Part shown: in pieces, positions 54,257-62,982 of the stretch | Position numbering within the stretch: the stretch's first letter is position 1 | How the letters are laid out: every line of letters begins with the position of its first letter | Assembly (NCBI RefSeq): GCF_001904655.1 | Contig: NZ_MRCC01000006.1 | Coordinates: 219,072 to 283,071, forward strand | From: Chroogloeocystis siderophila 5.2 s.c.1 | GTDB taxonomy: Bacteria; Cyanobacteriota; Cyanobacteriia; Cyanobacteriales; Chroococcidiopsidaceae | Direction: 5' to 3' | Length of the DNA stretch: 64,000 nucleotides | Made by a program: the position numbers and the translations under genes | The notes under the pieces: generated by a model | Database searches by the model: none | What the model was told of the DNA's origin: nothing | Seen by the model: the letters and a program-made list of their open reading frames with translations, nothing else

Positions 54257-55621
54257 CTACCTTACCCACACTGTTTTAACATTGACAAACTCATGGATAC
54301 CTTGAATGCCCAATTCTCTACCATAGCCGGAACGTTTAATTCCACCAAAGGGCATACGCGGATCGGATTTCACTAAATCATTAATAAAAACTGCACCAGC
54401 GTCTAATTCGGAAATTAGGCGATCCCGTTGGTGTGCGTCGCTAGTCCAAGCACTAGCACCCAACCCAAACGGCGTATTATTGGCAAGTTGAATCGCTGCG
54501 TCGATATCGGAAACGCGAAATAAAAGTGCCACTGGCCCAAAAAATTCTTCGTTGTATGCCGCCGAACCCGCAGAGATCTCGCTTAAAATCGTTGGTGGAT
54601 AGTAGTTTCCTGGACGCGATAACGGTTTTCCCCCTACGAGAACTTTTGCGCCACTTTCAATACAATTTTGCACTTGCTGATCTAAATCTTGCAAAATTCC
54701 TGGCGTTGCCAATGGTCCAATATGGGTATCAGGATGCATCGGATCGCCCACTTTGAGCGCTTGAAAGTGTTCTATCAATAATTTCTCAAATTTGTCGGCG
54801 ATCGCATCTTCAACGATAAATCGTTTAGCAGCAATACACGATTGACCATTATTAAGCATTCTTGCGGTAGTAGCCGTTGTCGCAGCTGTTTCAATGTCAG
54901 CACTTGCTAACACAATAAAGGGATCGCTACCGCCTAATTCGAGTACCGTTTTCTTTATTTGTTTGCCAGCATGGGCGGCTAAACTTGCGCCTGCGGGTTC
55001 GCTTCCGGTTAACGTTGCGGCTTTGACGCGTTCATCTTCAATCAACGCGGGTACTTTGTCAGCGCCTACTAACAACGTTTGAAAAACTCCTAGGGGAAAA
55101 CCCGCACGTTGGATAATATCTTCAATGGCTAATGCGCACTGCGGTACGTTAGACGCGTGTTTGAGTACGCCTACGTTTCCTGCCATCAACGCGGGTGCTG
55201 CAAACCGAAAAACTTGCCAAAAGGGAAAATTCCACGGCATAACTGCTAAAATGATTCCTAACGGTTGATAGCGGATGAAACTCTGACTTGCGTCTGTTTT
55301 AACTGCGACATCTGCGAGAAACTCGGCGGCGTGTTCTGCGTAATAGCGACATACCAACGCGCATTTTTCAACTTCGGCGATCGCGCTTTGTAACGGTTTC
55401 CCCATCTCTAGGGTTATTAACTTCGCGTATTCCGCTTTGTGTTGTTCTAGAATCTCTGCCGCAGCCTGCATATAATGCGATCGCTCGGCAATTGACAACC
55501 AACGATACTGCTCAAAGGCTGTTTGTGCTTGCTTCAGTCTATCTGCAATTTCGGCATCGGTCAGCGGCTGAAACGTTTTCAGCGTTTCCCCTGTTGCGGG
55601 ATTAATTGTAGCGATACCCAT
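54257..55621 (-). CDS. gabD: Succinate-semialdehyde dehydrogenase (NAD(P)+)
   Basis: 454 aa aldehyde dehydrogenase. MPWNFPFWQVFRFAAPALMAGN, the general base Glu228 in LELGGSDPF and the catalytic Cys261 in NNGQSCIAAKRF are intact. N-terminal NPATGETLKTF and the absence of a mitochondrial-type extension fit bacterial SSADH. It lies upstream of the 2-oxoglutarate decarboxylase candidate with 114 bases between them. Together they convert 2-oxoglutarate to succinate and bypass the missing 2-oxoglutarate dehydrogenase in cyanobacteria. Confidence 0.85.
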   Translation of the reverse strand: MGIATINPATGETLKTFQPLTDAEIADRLKQAQTAFEQYRWLSIAERSHYMQAAAEILEQHKAEYAKLITLEMGKPLQSAIAEVEKCALVCRYYAEHAAEFLADVAVKTDASQSFIRYQPLGIILAVMPWNFPFWQVFRFAAPALMAGNVGVLKHASNVPQCALAIEDIIQRAGFPLGVFQTLLVGADKVPALIEDERVKAATLTGSEPAGASLAAHAGKQIKKTVLELGGSDPFIVLASADIETAATTATTARMLNNGQSCIAAKRFIVEDAIADKFEKLLIEHFQALKVGDPMHPDTHIGPLATPGILQDLDQQVQNCIESGAKVLVGGKPLSRPGNYYPPTILSEISAGSAAYNEEFFGPVALLFRVSDIDAAIQLANNTPFGLGASAWTSDAHQRDRLISELDAGAVFINDLVKSDPRMPFGGIKRSGYGRELGIQGIHEFVNVKTVWVR

Positions 55622-56242
55622 TACCTGACCTCTTTGATAAATTCATTACAGAAAATTTTTATTTTGCTCCCATAATCGCTTTTTCTGATTAAATTATCGC
55701 TTTTTTTTGTCATCTTAATTATAAAAAGATCGTGTAAAAGCTCATTGATTATTTCTGAGTAAATTTGCCTAATGTATCGAGCGTAACCATTATCAAGTGG
55801 TGATCGCAGCCTACATATAAGATATTTCAAACTTATGCTTTTACGGTTGCCAAAATGTTTAGTAGCGGGTAAGATATTAAAAAAATATTAAATAGAGTAA
55901 CAAGTTGTAAAGGTAGGAAATTATGTAACTCAAAATCCTTGTATCTGTTCACGTGTAAGAACTTTAGTGCAACAGTTTATTATGTTGCATAAGTTTAAGG
56001 GATTCTCATTTTAGACATCGATTCAGTCTAAACTGAACTAAAGAAGACAAAATAAATTCAAATCGTGTTAGCTTGTCCCGCTTTTCACTCGACCCCATGC
56101 ACAGAATGTAAATGAGTGGGTTAGTTATCTACGAGCCAGTCCACTGTAAGCGCCGTCTCTCGCCGCTTAGGGAGTGCCTCAAACGTGATTTTGTGAGGAC
56201 TGCCTCATAGATTGAAGACCTTCCGTTTAGGGAGTAGTAAAG
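55622..56242. other. 620-base gap before the response-regulator block
   Basis: No gene is supported; a 69-codon minus-strand frame at 55621-55830 has no ribosome binding site and biased AT-rich composition. A hairpin TTTAGAC-atcgattca-GTCTAAA lies at 56010-56032. The right end (about 56133-56240) shares the string GAGCCAGTCCAxTGxAAGxGC and GGGAxTGCCTC with the leader of the second response-regulator gene at 57330-57385. Confidence 0.5.
56133..56206. repeat. Leader repeat, copy 1 (upstream of response regulator 1)
   Basis: CGAGCCAGTCCACTGTAAGCGCC, then a C-rich stretch and GGGAGTGCCTC. A diverged second copy lies at about 57332-57382 in the leader of the paralogous gene. It resembles a cyanobacterial intergenic repeat with GAGCCAGT...ACTGGC-like ends, so it could be either part of the duplicated module or an independent repeat family. 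Confidence 0.5.
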
Positions 56243-56662
56243 TTGGAAGTACTCTTAACAAGCAACAAACAGATAGTGAATCAGCCACTGGTTCTCGCAG
56301 TTGATGACGACGAAGATAGCTTATATTTAGTAACTGAAGTAGTAAAAGGTAGTAATTTATCGTGCATGACTGCCACAGATGGTAAAACGGCTTTATCATT
56401 AGCGCAGCTGTATCAGCCGAATTTAATTCTATTGGATATTTTGCTACCAGATTTGAATGGCGTCGAAGTGTTATATCATTTGAGAAGAAATCCGCAAACT
56501 CAAGATATCCCTGTGATTGCAGTGACAGCGCTAGCAAAAGAAGAAGATTGCGATCGCGTCATGGCGGCTGGTTGCGACGGTTACCTCACTAAGCCCTATA
56601 TGCTAGACGACTTAGAAGATCTGATTTTCCGCTACTTGTGCTTCACCGCCGCCACAGCTTAG
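56243..56662 (+). CDS. Single-domain response regulator (module copy 1)
   Basis: 139 aa from a TTG at 56243 with GGAG eight bases upstream. It is only a receiver domain: acidic pair DDDED, phosphoacceptor Asp in LILLDILLPDLNG, switch Thr in VIAVTALA and Lys in YLTKPYML. There is no output domain, so it should act through protein partners. About half of its residues match the second response regulator at 57435. It is convergent with a DUF2294 gene, six bases between stops. Confidence 0.88.
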   Translation: MEVLLTSNKQIVNQPLVLAVDDDEDSLYLVTEVVKGSNLSCMTATDGKTALSLAQLYQPNLILLDILLPDLNGVEVLYHLRRNPQTQDIPVIAVTALAKEEDCDRVMAAGCDGYLTKPYMLDDLEDLIFRYLCFTAATA

Positions 56663-56668
56663 TTGTGG

Positions 56669-57031
56669 TTAAACTGGCTTAGCAGCTAAAACGACAATGA
56701 TACTAGTCCGATCCGAGTCGATATTAGAACTGCCAAGCATATCTACTGCAGAGACGTCAAGAACTTCCTCGATTAATTGTTTGAGTTGTGGTTCAATAGC
56801 TTTATATAAATTCCAACCAACTTCTTGCGCTAAATCGTTTTTACGATTTTCTAAAAGGAGCCTTTCAGGTGGAGTTGTTGGATGTTCAACTATAACAGTT
56901 AAATTTTGGTTTGATAAATTGCAGACAACTTTTTCAGGTAAATGTCCTAGCAGATTAAAATATAAAGCCTGAATCTGTTGCGCTAAAATCGCCTCTAGCT
57001 GAATGCAATTGGTGGGAATATTTTCCTCCAT
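56669..57031 (-). CDS. DUF2294 family protein (module copy 1)
   Basis: 120 aa, soluble. N-terminal QLEAILAQQIQALYFNLLGHLPEKVVC, then a VIVEHPTTPPERLLLENRKNDLAQEVGW core and C-terminal IEEVLDVSAVDMLGSSNIDSDRTSIIVVL, which match the DUF2294 pattern. The function is unknown. It faces response regulator 1 head to head at the stop codons; the paralogous pair at 57435-58276 has the same layout. Confidence 0.8.
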   Translation of the reverse strand: MEENIPTNCIQLEAILAQQIQALYFNLLGHLPEKVVCNLSNQNLTVIVEHPTTPPERLLLENRKNDLAQEVGWNLYKAIEPQLKQLIEEVLDVSAVDMLGSSNIDSDRTSIIVVLAAKPV

Positions 57032-57331
57032 AAACTTATCAATTAAGAAAGATATATTAATAGGAATAACGCCTCAATAAATTATCAAATTCTATTCGCA
57101 TACTCAAACAGCCTAAAGACAGATAATTGCATCGAGTGATAGAAATCTAAGACATCATTTAATAATGTGGCTTTTGAGGCAATGTCAATCTATCTAGAGT
57201 CGTAAATTTTTCTGTCTAAAGATGTATTTATTTATAACAATATTGTAAAATTAGAAAGACTATATAGTCCTTTTACTAGGTTGCTATGTTCTCCGCCAAC
57301 AACAGACCATTGCGAAATTGGTGGATAGACT

Positions 57332-57382
57332 GCGAGCCAGTCCATTGCAAGTGCTGTTTTATGCACCACTTGGGGAATGCCT
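57332..57382. repeat. Leader repeat, copy 2 (upstream of response regulator 2)
   Basis: CGAGCCAGTCCATTGCAAGTGCT followed by GGGGAATGCCTC. Same order of short blocks as at 56133-56206. Confidence 0.5.
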
Positions 57383-57434
57383 CGCCGCAACGGCTACAAA
57401 AATTAGTCATACGCTTTTGCGGCTTCTCCTAAGT

Positions 57435-57851
57435 ATGAATATGAATTTGCAAAGTTCTTCTAATAGTCCTCAGCAGGATCAGCTAAGACAACCGTTAGTC
57501 TTAGCTGTAGATGACAATGAAGACAATTTGCAGCTATTGGCACAGTTACTCATATTGATTGAGTGTTCTCACATTACGGCAACTGATGGTCAAACAGCAG
57601 TGATCATGGCACAAAATTATCAACCAAACTTGATTTTATTAGATATGATGCTGCCCGATTTGGATGGAATTGAGGTAGTATCGCGCTTAAAACAAAACCC
57701 AGAAACAATGGAAATTCCTATTGTGGCGGTGACAGCAATGGCAAGAGAAGAAGATCAGCAACGCTTTTTGCGTGCAGGATGTAAGGAATACATCAAGAAG
57801 CCCTATATTATTGAAGAACTAGAAGCAACAATTCGCCGCTGTCTTGGTTAA
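57435..57851 (+). CDS. Single-domain response regulator (module copy 2)
   Basis: 138 aa from the ATG at 57435; the open frame upstream to 57318 runs through the leader repeat and is not coding. It is only a receiver domain: DDNED, Asp in LILLDMMLPDLDG, VAVTAMA and Lys in YIKKPYII. It shares stretches such as QPLVLAVDD and YQPNLILLD with copy 1. It is convergent with the second DUF2294 gene. Confidence 0.88.
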   Translation: MNMNLQSSSNSPQQDQLRQPLVLAVDDNEDNLQLLAQLLILIECSHITATDGQTAVIMAQNYQPNLILLDMMLPDLDGIEVVSRLKQNPETMEIPIVAVTAMAREEDQQRFLRAGCKEYIKKPYIIEELEATIRRCLG

Positions 57852-57901
57852 TGAATGTTTTTATAACAAGGTAATACAGTGGACAGTTGATAATGTATAA
57901 T

Positions 57902-58276
57902 TTAAGACATATTACGAAGTTTTGGTGTTTCTGCCAAGATCGCTACAGTAGCAGTACGACCTGTATCGAGTTTTGCATTACTTAGTAGATCGACAACACC
58001 CACTCCAACGACTTCTTCTATGATTGATTGAATTTGCGGCTTTAACGCCTCATCAATCTCGGAACGAACTTCTTGAGCTAATTCTTCTTGACCAGTATTT
58101 ACGAGAAGTTGCTCAGGTTGCGTAATAGAATCTTCTAAAATAATCGCCACCTTTTCATCAAAAATTTGGCAAGATATGCGGCTCGGTTGATGCTCCAATT
58201 GATTGCGATATAGTGCCTGAATTCGCTGTGACAAAGCACGTTCAATTTGCCCACGCGTAGGAGTAGAAGAATCCAT
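57902..58276 (-). CDS. DUF2294 family protein (module copy 2)
   Basis: 124 aa. TRGQIERALSQRIQALYRNQLEHQPSRISC, ILEDSITQPEQLL and IIEEVVGVGVVDLL...TGRTATVAIL fit DUF2294 more closely than copy 1. Roughly a third of residues are shared with copy 1. The role is unknown. It faces response regulator 2 with 50 bases between stops. Confidence 0.85.
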   Translation of the reverse strand: MDSSTPTRGQIERALSQRIQALYRNQLEHQPSRISCQIFDEKVAIILEDSITQPEQLLVNTGQEELAQEVRSEIDEALKPQIQSIIEEVVGVGVVDLLSNAKLDTGRTATVAILAETPKLRNMS

Positions 58277-58417
58277 AGTTGATCAGATGAAGAAAGTAGT
58301 TGATCAGATGAAGCAGTTTTCTACCCTTGGTGGGTTGATATCACCTGACATAATAGATTGCACAAATTCAACTATACTCCTAATGGAAGAACTTTGGGTG
58401 AAAAATTAGTGTAGTCG

Positions 58418-59476
58418 TCAATCATCGCCTTGGGGATAAATCAAGATTTTGTAAGTCTCTTGAGTAGGAGCGATCGCGCGTTCTACCGCCGCCGATAATT
58501 CTTGTAAAGGAAAGCGATCGCTAATCAAAGCAGCGACATCGATGCGCGAATTGAACACAATATCTGCAGCGAGACTTTGCAACCGAAACGAGGAACTGTA
58601 GCTACCGATCAAGTCAATTTCGCGACGGTAAAGAATATTTGGATTTAAGGGAATTTCAACTTCCTCAGCGAATTCTGCAAAGAATAGAACTTTACCACCT
58701 TTGCGCGTACAGTCTAAAGCTTGAAAAAAAGCTTTTTCGCTAGGAACTGCAAGGAGTGTCGTATCAACACCCATCCTCTCGGTCATCGCATGAATTTTTG
58801 CGACTAAATCTGCATCACGTGCGTCAAACGCAGCTTGGGCACCAACACTTAAGGCTTTGGCAATTCGGGAAGGAAGTAAGTCAGTTGCGATCGCCCGCGC
58901 GCCAAAATACTTTACCAACATAATAAACATTAACCCAATTGGTCCTGCACCTGCCACCAATACAGTTTGTCCTGGGGCAATTTGAGCTTTTTTCACCGCT
59001 TTGAGACAGCAATTCGTTGGTTCGACAAAACTAGCGATTTCAAAACTCACATGTTCTGGAATCGGAATTAACCCACCGTTACGTACAATATGACCAGGAA
59101 CCTTAACGTACTCAGCAAAACCACCACCGCTGGGTGCAAATCCCGCTGTTGTACAAATGTTTTTATACACATCACACATTGAGAAATTGTCGTTGAGACA
59201 GTAGCCGCAGCGCATACAAGGAATGTGGTGCATCACAACGACGCGAGTTCCTACTTGCCAGTTTTTCACATCTTTTCCAATTGCGGCAATGACTCCTGCT
59301 GTTTCATGTCCAAAAATGCGCGGCGGTTCATGTAAAGGATAAAGAATTTTTTTAATATCCGATTGACACAAACCGACAACGCGCACTCGTACCAACACTT
59401 CATCAGCTTCGAGAGTCGGTATTGGCAACTCTTCGTAACTTAGCTGCTTGACACCGCGATACACCTGTGCTTTCAT
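58418..59476 (-). CDS. Zinc-dependent medium-chain dehydrogenase (threonine/sorbitol dehydrogenase-like)
   Basis: 352 aa. Zinc ligands are in GLCQSD and FGHETAGV; the second zinc cluster is CMRCGYCLNDNFSMC (about residues 94-108). The nucleotide motif is VLVAGAGPIGLMF (about 173-185), followed by ATDLLPSR, whose Asp favours NAD over NADP. Substrate is a sugar alcohol or similar secondary alcohol by family, not determinable here. No sugar-metabolism neighbours are present. Confidence 0.82.
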   Translation of the reverse strand: MKAQVYRGVKQLSYEELPIPTLEADEVLVRVRVVGLCQSDIKKILYPLHEPPRIFGHETAGVIAAIGKDVKNWQVGTRVVVMHHIPCMRCGYCLNDNFSMCDVYKNICTTAGFAPSGGGFAEYVKVPGHIVRNGGLIPIPEHVSFEIASFVEPTNCCLKAVKKAQIAPGQTVLVAGAGPIGLMFIMLVKYFGARAIATDLLPSRIAKALSVGAQAAFDARDADLVAKIHAMTERMGVDTTLLAVPSEKAFFQALDCTRKGGKVLFFAEFAEEVEIPLNPNILYRREIDLIGSYSSSFRLQSLAADIVFNSRIDVAALISDRFPLQELSAAVERAIAPTQETYKILIYPQGDD

Positions 59477-59618
59477 TTCGCTTCACCACTCGATGATTTT
59501 AGATTTAACATGACTGAGCAGTTCATAATTCATCAATCAATACTTTGTAGTGTTAGTCGTACTTGGCTTACAAAGTTAGGTACTTACTTGTATAGTTTTA
59601 CCAGGAGTTCATCAATAC

Positions 59619-60110
59619 TTAACTTACTGGCGGATTCTTTAAATCTTCAGACTGCTGCTGAATCAGCTGAAGCACTAATGGGTGTTGAGCTTCAATCATC
59701 TTTGCGTCGTAAAATCCCTCATCTTGTAAAAATTGAGTTAATTGTTTCATGGCTTTTCGGCGCTTACTGTCTCGCTGTTCCTTATATTGCATTAAATCTT
59801 GAAACCGTACCCGACGATGCGTTCCGACTTTGATATGTGGAATTTCTCCTTGTTCTAAGAGTTTGATAAGATATGGTCGTGAAACATTGAGCAGATCTGC
59901 GGCTTGTTGCGTTGTCAATTCTTGCTCTTGAGAAGCTATCGTAATCGCTCGACCTGCTTTTATCGCTTCGATGACTTGGCGTAAGACTTGATAAGTCGAT
60001 TCGGAAACAAGAATTTCTTCTCCTTTAGGACTGACAAGCTTGGCTGTGGGTGTATGATTTAGCTGCTGAGAGTGTACAACTACATCTGTTGGAACGTTGT
60101 AGCTTAACAT
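59619..60110 (-). CDS. Excisionase-type HTH antitoxin, orphan
   Basis: 163 aa from the ATG at 60110; the open frame further upstream overlaps the divergent FAD gene and is rejected. The HTH_17/excisionase motif is ELTTQQAADLLNVSRPYLIKLLEQGEIPHIKVGTHRRV (about residues 65-102). The N-terminal part (LVSPKGEEILVSESTYQVL) matches the usual antitoxin layout. Such genes normally precede a PIN-domain toxin by a few bases. Downstream here only a 12-codon open piece (DELLVKLYK) occurs before stops, so the toxin is absent or deleted. Confidence 0.75.
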   Translation of the reverse strand: MLSYNVPTDVVVHSQQLNHTPTAKLVSPKGEEILVSESTYQVLRQVIEAIKAGRAITIASQEQELTTQQAADLLNVSRPYLIKLLEQGEIPHIKVGTHRRVRFQDLMQYKEQRDSKRRKAMKQLTQFLQDEGFYDAKMIEAQHPLVLQLIQQQSEDLKNPPVS

Positions 60111-60184
60111 GATAATTTGTGTGAAATCGCGTGTAGAGTTGTTGTCGCCGATTGTAATACATAAACGCAATATCCGAAATAGCA

Positions 60185-61897
60185 ATGCAAATATTAACAG
60201 CAGATGTGTTGGTGGTTGGGGGTAGTACGGGTGGAACCGTTGCGGCGATCGCTTCAGCGCGACGCGGTGCAAAAACAATCTTAGTGAGTGAATTTCCCTG
60301 GTTAGGCGGAATGTTGACATCGGCTGGGGTATGTGCACCGGATGGTAATGAGTTAGAATCCTTTCAAACAGGTCTTTGGGGTGCGTTCTTAAAGGATTTA
60401 CAGCTGCGACAACCTGGAGGATTAGATAATAGTTGGGTAAGTTTTTTCAGCTACGATCCTCGTATCGGGGCGCGGATTTTTGCAGAGTGGGTGCAAGCAT
60501 TACCCAATCTGCATTGGATTCGTGGCGACGTTCCTTTAGAAGTTTATCGCCAAGGCGGTTGTATTACTGGCATTCGTTTTCGTAAGTTCGCAGTGACAGC
60601 AAAAATAACTCTCGATGCTACCGAATTGGGAGATCTCCTTGCTTTAGCGGATGTTCCTTATCGCTGGGGTTGGGAATTTCAGTCAGCGTGGAACGAACTA
60701 AGTGCGCCAGTAGAACCTAACGCTTTAACTGCACAATACCCCGTTCAAGCACCGACTTGGGTTATCGTTATGCAAGATTATGGTACAGATATAGCACCAG
60801 AAATTGCACCCGCACCGAATTACGATGCATCAAAGTTTACTCGTGCGTGGGAAAACTACAGTGTAGAGCAATTTTTAAACTACGGGCGCTTGCCAGAAAA
60901 TCGATTTATGATTAACTGGCCCGTTCATGGTAACGATTACGGTGTAGAAGTAGAACGTTTAATTACCTCAGAAACAAAGCGAAACGAGTTTCTGCAAGAG
61001 TGTTTTTGGCATAGTCAAAATTTCGCTTATTTTATTCAATCGCAAATGAGTCGCCGTTATGGTTTGGCGGATGTTTTTGATACAGGTTTGGCGATGCATC
61101 CTTACTACCGAGAAAGTCGCCGTGTTATCGGGTTAGAGACTTTATGCGAACAAGATATCTTACCAATACCAACAGGACAAGTTGCCGCTTTAAAACCTGA
61201 TGCGATCGCCTTCGGTAACTACCCTAACGATCACCATTATCCAGGCTTTGAGTTTCCGCTTGCGCCAAAATCATTGCGTTGGGGCGGGCGTTGGACGGGA
61301 ACACCGTTTACAATTCCTTACGGTTGTTTGATTCCTGCAACTATTGATGGATTAATGGTGTGTGAAAAGAATATTTCTGTATCGCATATTGCCAACGGAG
61401 CGACTCGCTTACAACCTGTTGTCATGGGAATTGGACAAGCGGCGGGTATGGCGGCTGCTTTGTGCGTGGAACAGAGGTGTCAACCCCGCGATTTAGCTGT
61501 GAGAACTTTACAAGAAGCATTACTTGTCGAAAAAGCGGCGATCGCTCCTTTATTTAATCTTCCACCACAACATCCTGAGTGGTTATATTGGCAAAAATAT
61601 TACTTAGATAATCCAGAGAAATACCCAATTGATGGTAATTGTCCGTGTGTTGTGTATCAAGATATGCCGCCAGATACCACAACCAACTTTTCGGGAACTT
61701 TTTACAGACATAATATACAAAATTATACCATTTTAATTGATTCACCTACGGAATCTTGCGGTAGTTGGGTGTTAGTGACGTTGCGATCGCATATCGATCA
61801 ACAATTGCAAAATTACACTCATGCTAAACAGATTAGCGTATACGGACGCTTAAATTATGCAGGTAAGTGGTTGTTAGTTGAAGAAATTGCTGATTAA
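60185..61897 (+). CDS. FAD-dependent oxidoreductase (FAD_oxidored/PF12831 type) with extra C-terminal domain
   Basis: 570 aa. The FAD motif DVLVVGGSTGGTVAAIASARRG is at residues 7-28, and WLGGMLTSAGV is the family-typical second block. HHYPGFEFPL and the C-terminal cofactor-binding GATRLQPVVMGIGQAAGMAAAL complete the FAD domain by about residue 440. The last 100 residues (from about SGTFYRHNIQNY) look like a separate small beta domain. The substrate is unknown. It starts 74 bases from the divergent antitoxin gene and overlaps the convergent membrane-protein gene at TTAA. Confidence 0.78.
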   Translation: MQILTADVLVVGGSTGGTVAAIASARRGAKTILVSEFPWLGGMLTSAGVCAPDGNELESFQTGLWGAFLKDLQLRQPGGLDNSWVSFFSYDPRIGARIFAEWVQALPNLHWIRGDVPLEVYRQGGCITGIRFRKFAVTAKITLDATELGDLLALADVPYRWGWEFQSAWNELSAPVEPNALTAQYPVQAPTWVIVMQDYGTDIAPEIAPAPNYDASKFTRAWENYSVEQFLNYGRLPENRFMINWPVHGNDYGVEVERLITSETKRNEFLQECFWHSQNFAYFIQSQMSRRYGLADVFDTGLAMHPYYRESRRVIGLETLCEQDILPIPTGQVAALKPDAIAFGNYPNDHHYPGFEFPLAPKSLRWGGRWTGTPFTIPYGCLIPATIDGLMVCEKNISVSHIANGATRLQPVVMGIGQAAGMAAALCVEQRCQPRDLAVRTLQEALLVEKAAIAPLFNLPPQHPEWLYWQKYYLDNPEKYPIDGNCPCVVYQDMPPDTTTNFSGTFYRHNIQNYTILIDSPTESCGSWVLVTLRSHIDQQLQNYTHAKQISVYGRLNYAGKWLLVEEIAD

Positions 61898-62829
61898 GAA
61901 TGCTGAAATCGCATTCTGACCTCATAAACTCCGAACAATATAATTGCTACCGCTAAAGGTAACAAATAGTACACGGCACGATACACTAACAGCGATCCTA
62001 ATACAGCAGCGGCGGAAACTTGCGGTGCAAGAATCAACACAATCACACTTTCAAAGACTCCTAATCCTCCAGGAATATTGCTGATCACGCCTGCAGTCAT
62101 TGCGAGTAAGTAGATTCCAAGAAACTCTGGATACGATACCGCAGTCGGAAGCAGGCTATAAACAACCGCCGCAGCCAAACTCCAGTCTAAGCTAGAAAGG
62201 CCGATTTGAGCGATCGCAAGCGATAAAGACGGAAAGCGAAATTGATGTCCGCGCACGCTCAGAGATCGCCTGTTAAGCCAACTTCCCAACAGATAACTAG
62301 CAATCAGTAGCAGGAAAATTATCCCCAAGGGACGCACGGAAAACCACGGTAAATTCAACTGTGCAGGAATTGCAAATGTATGCAACACAAACGCAATACC
62401 ACCAACGCTCAATATTCCTAACCAAAAACTAAAATTGACAAAAGCAACGATTTGAGCAATTGCTTGCAATGATAATCCCCACTTGGAATAGAACCGATAA
62501 CGTACCGCGCTACCTGTAAGCAGCGCAAAACCAATCGTATTACTAGCCGCGTAACTAATAAACGAAGTAAAAGCAACTTTTGGGTAAGCAAGCGATAAGT
62601 GAATGTAACGCAGTGCCAGCACATCGTAACCTGTCATCGTCAGATAACCTAACGCGGTTAATCCAATCCCAAGCCGTAAGCGACGCATCGGAATTGTTGC
62701 TAGACTATGCAAGACATCACGGTAATTATATGCGCGCAGTTCGTTAGCGATCGCCCAAAGTGCTATAGCTGCTACTATTAAGCCAAACAACACACTTAGC
62801 TTGGGTTTGATATTGTTCATAAATCGCAT
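61894..62829 (-). CDS. Lysylphosphatidylglycerol-synthase-like flippase domain protein (UPF0104)
   Basis: 311 aa integral membrane protein with about eight hydrophobic spans. ISNIPGGLGVFESVIVLIL near the C-terminus and ASNTIGFALLTGSAVRYRFY in the first half are the family signatures. It has only the transmembrane flippase-like part, not the C-terminal lysyl-transferase domain of MprF, so it may move lipids or a polyprenyl-linked sugar. The start is taken at 62829; an ATG at 62820 or further upstream is possible. Its TAA shares bases with the stop of the FAD gene. Confidence 0.78.
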   Translation of the reverse strand: MRFMNNIKPKLSVLFGLIVAAIALWAIANELRAYNYRDVLHSLATIPMRRLRLGIGLTALGYLTMTGYDVLALRYIHLSLAYPKVAFTSFISYAASNTIGFALLTGSAVRYRFYSKWGLSLQAIAQIVAFVNFSFWLGILSVGGIAFVLHTFAIPAQLNLPWFSVRPLGIIFLLLIASYLLGSWLNRRSLSVRGHQFRFPSLSLAIAQIGLSSLDWSLAAAVVYSLLPTAVSYPEFLGIYLLAMTAGVISNIPGGLGVFESVIVLILAPQVSAAAVLGSLLVYRAVYYLLPLAVAIILFGVYEVRMRFQHS

Positions 62830-62982
62830 ATTGCAACACGGTGGAAGCACCAACTTGTTTGTTTGTACAAAATATCTATCAAGTTGACACAGTACTGACA
62901 CGCCACTTTTATACACTCACAAGCAGAACTGAATGTATTGTGTCGCATTCTGATTGCGATTTCTATCACTGAGGATTGTCGA

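Noticed and set aside
55621..55830. 69-codon minus-strand frame upstream of gabD
   Set aside because: AT-rich low-complexity composition, no ribosome binding site, ends at the gabD start; probably noise.
59510..59833. 107-codon plus-strand frame opposite the antitoxin
   Set aside because: It is the complement of the antitoxin gene for most of its length and has no ribosome binding site.
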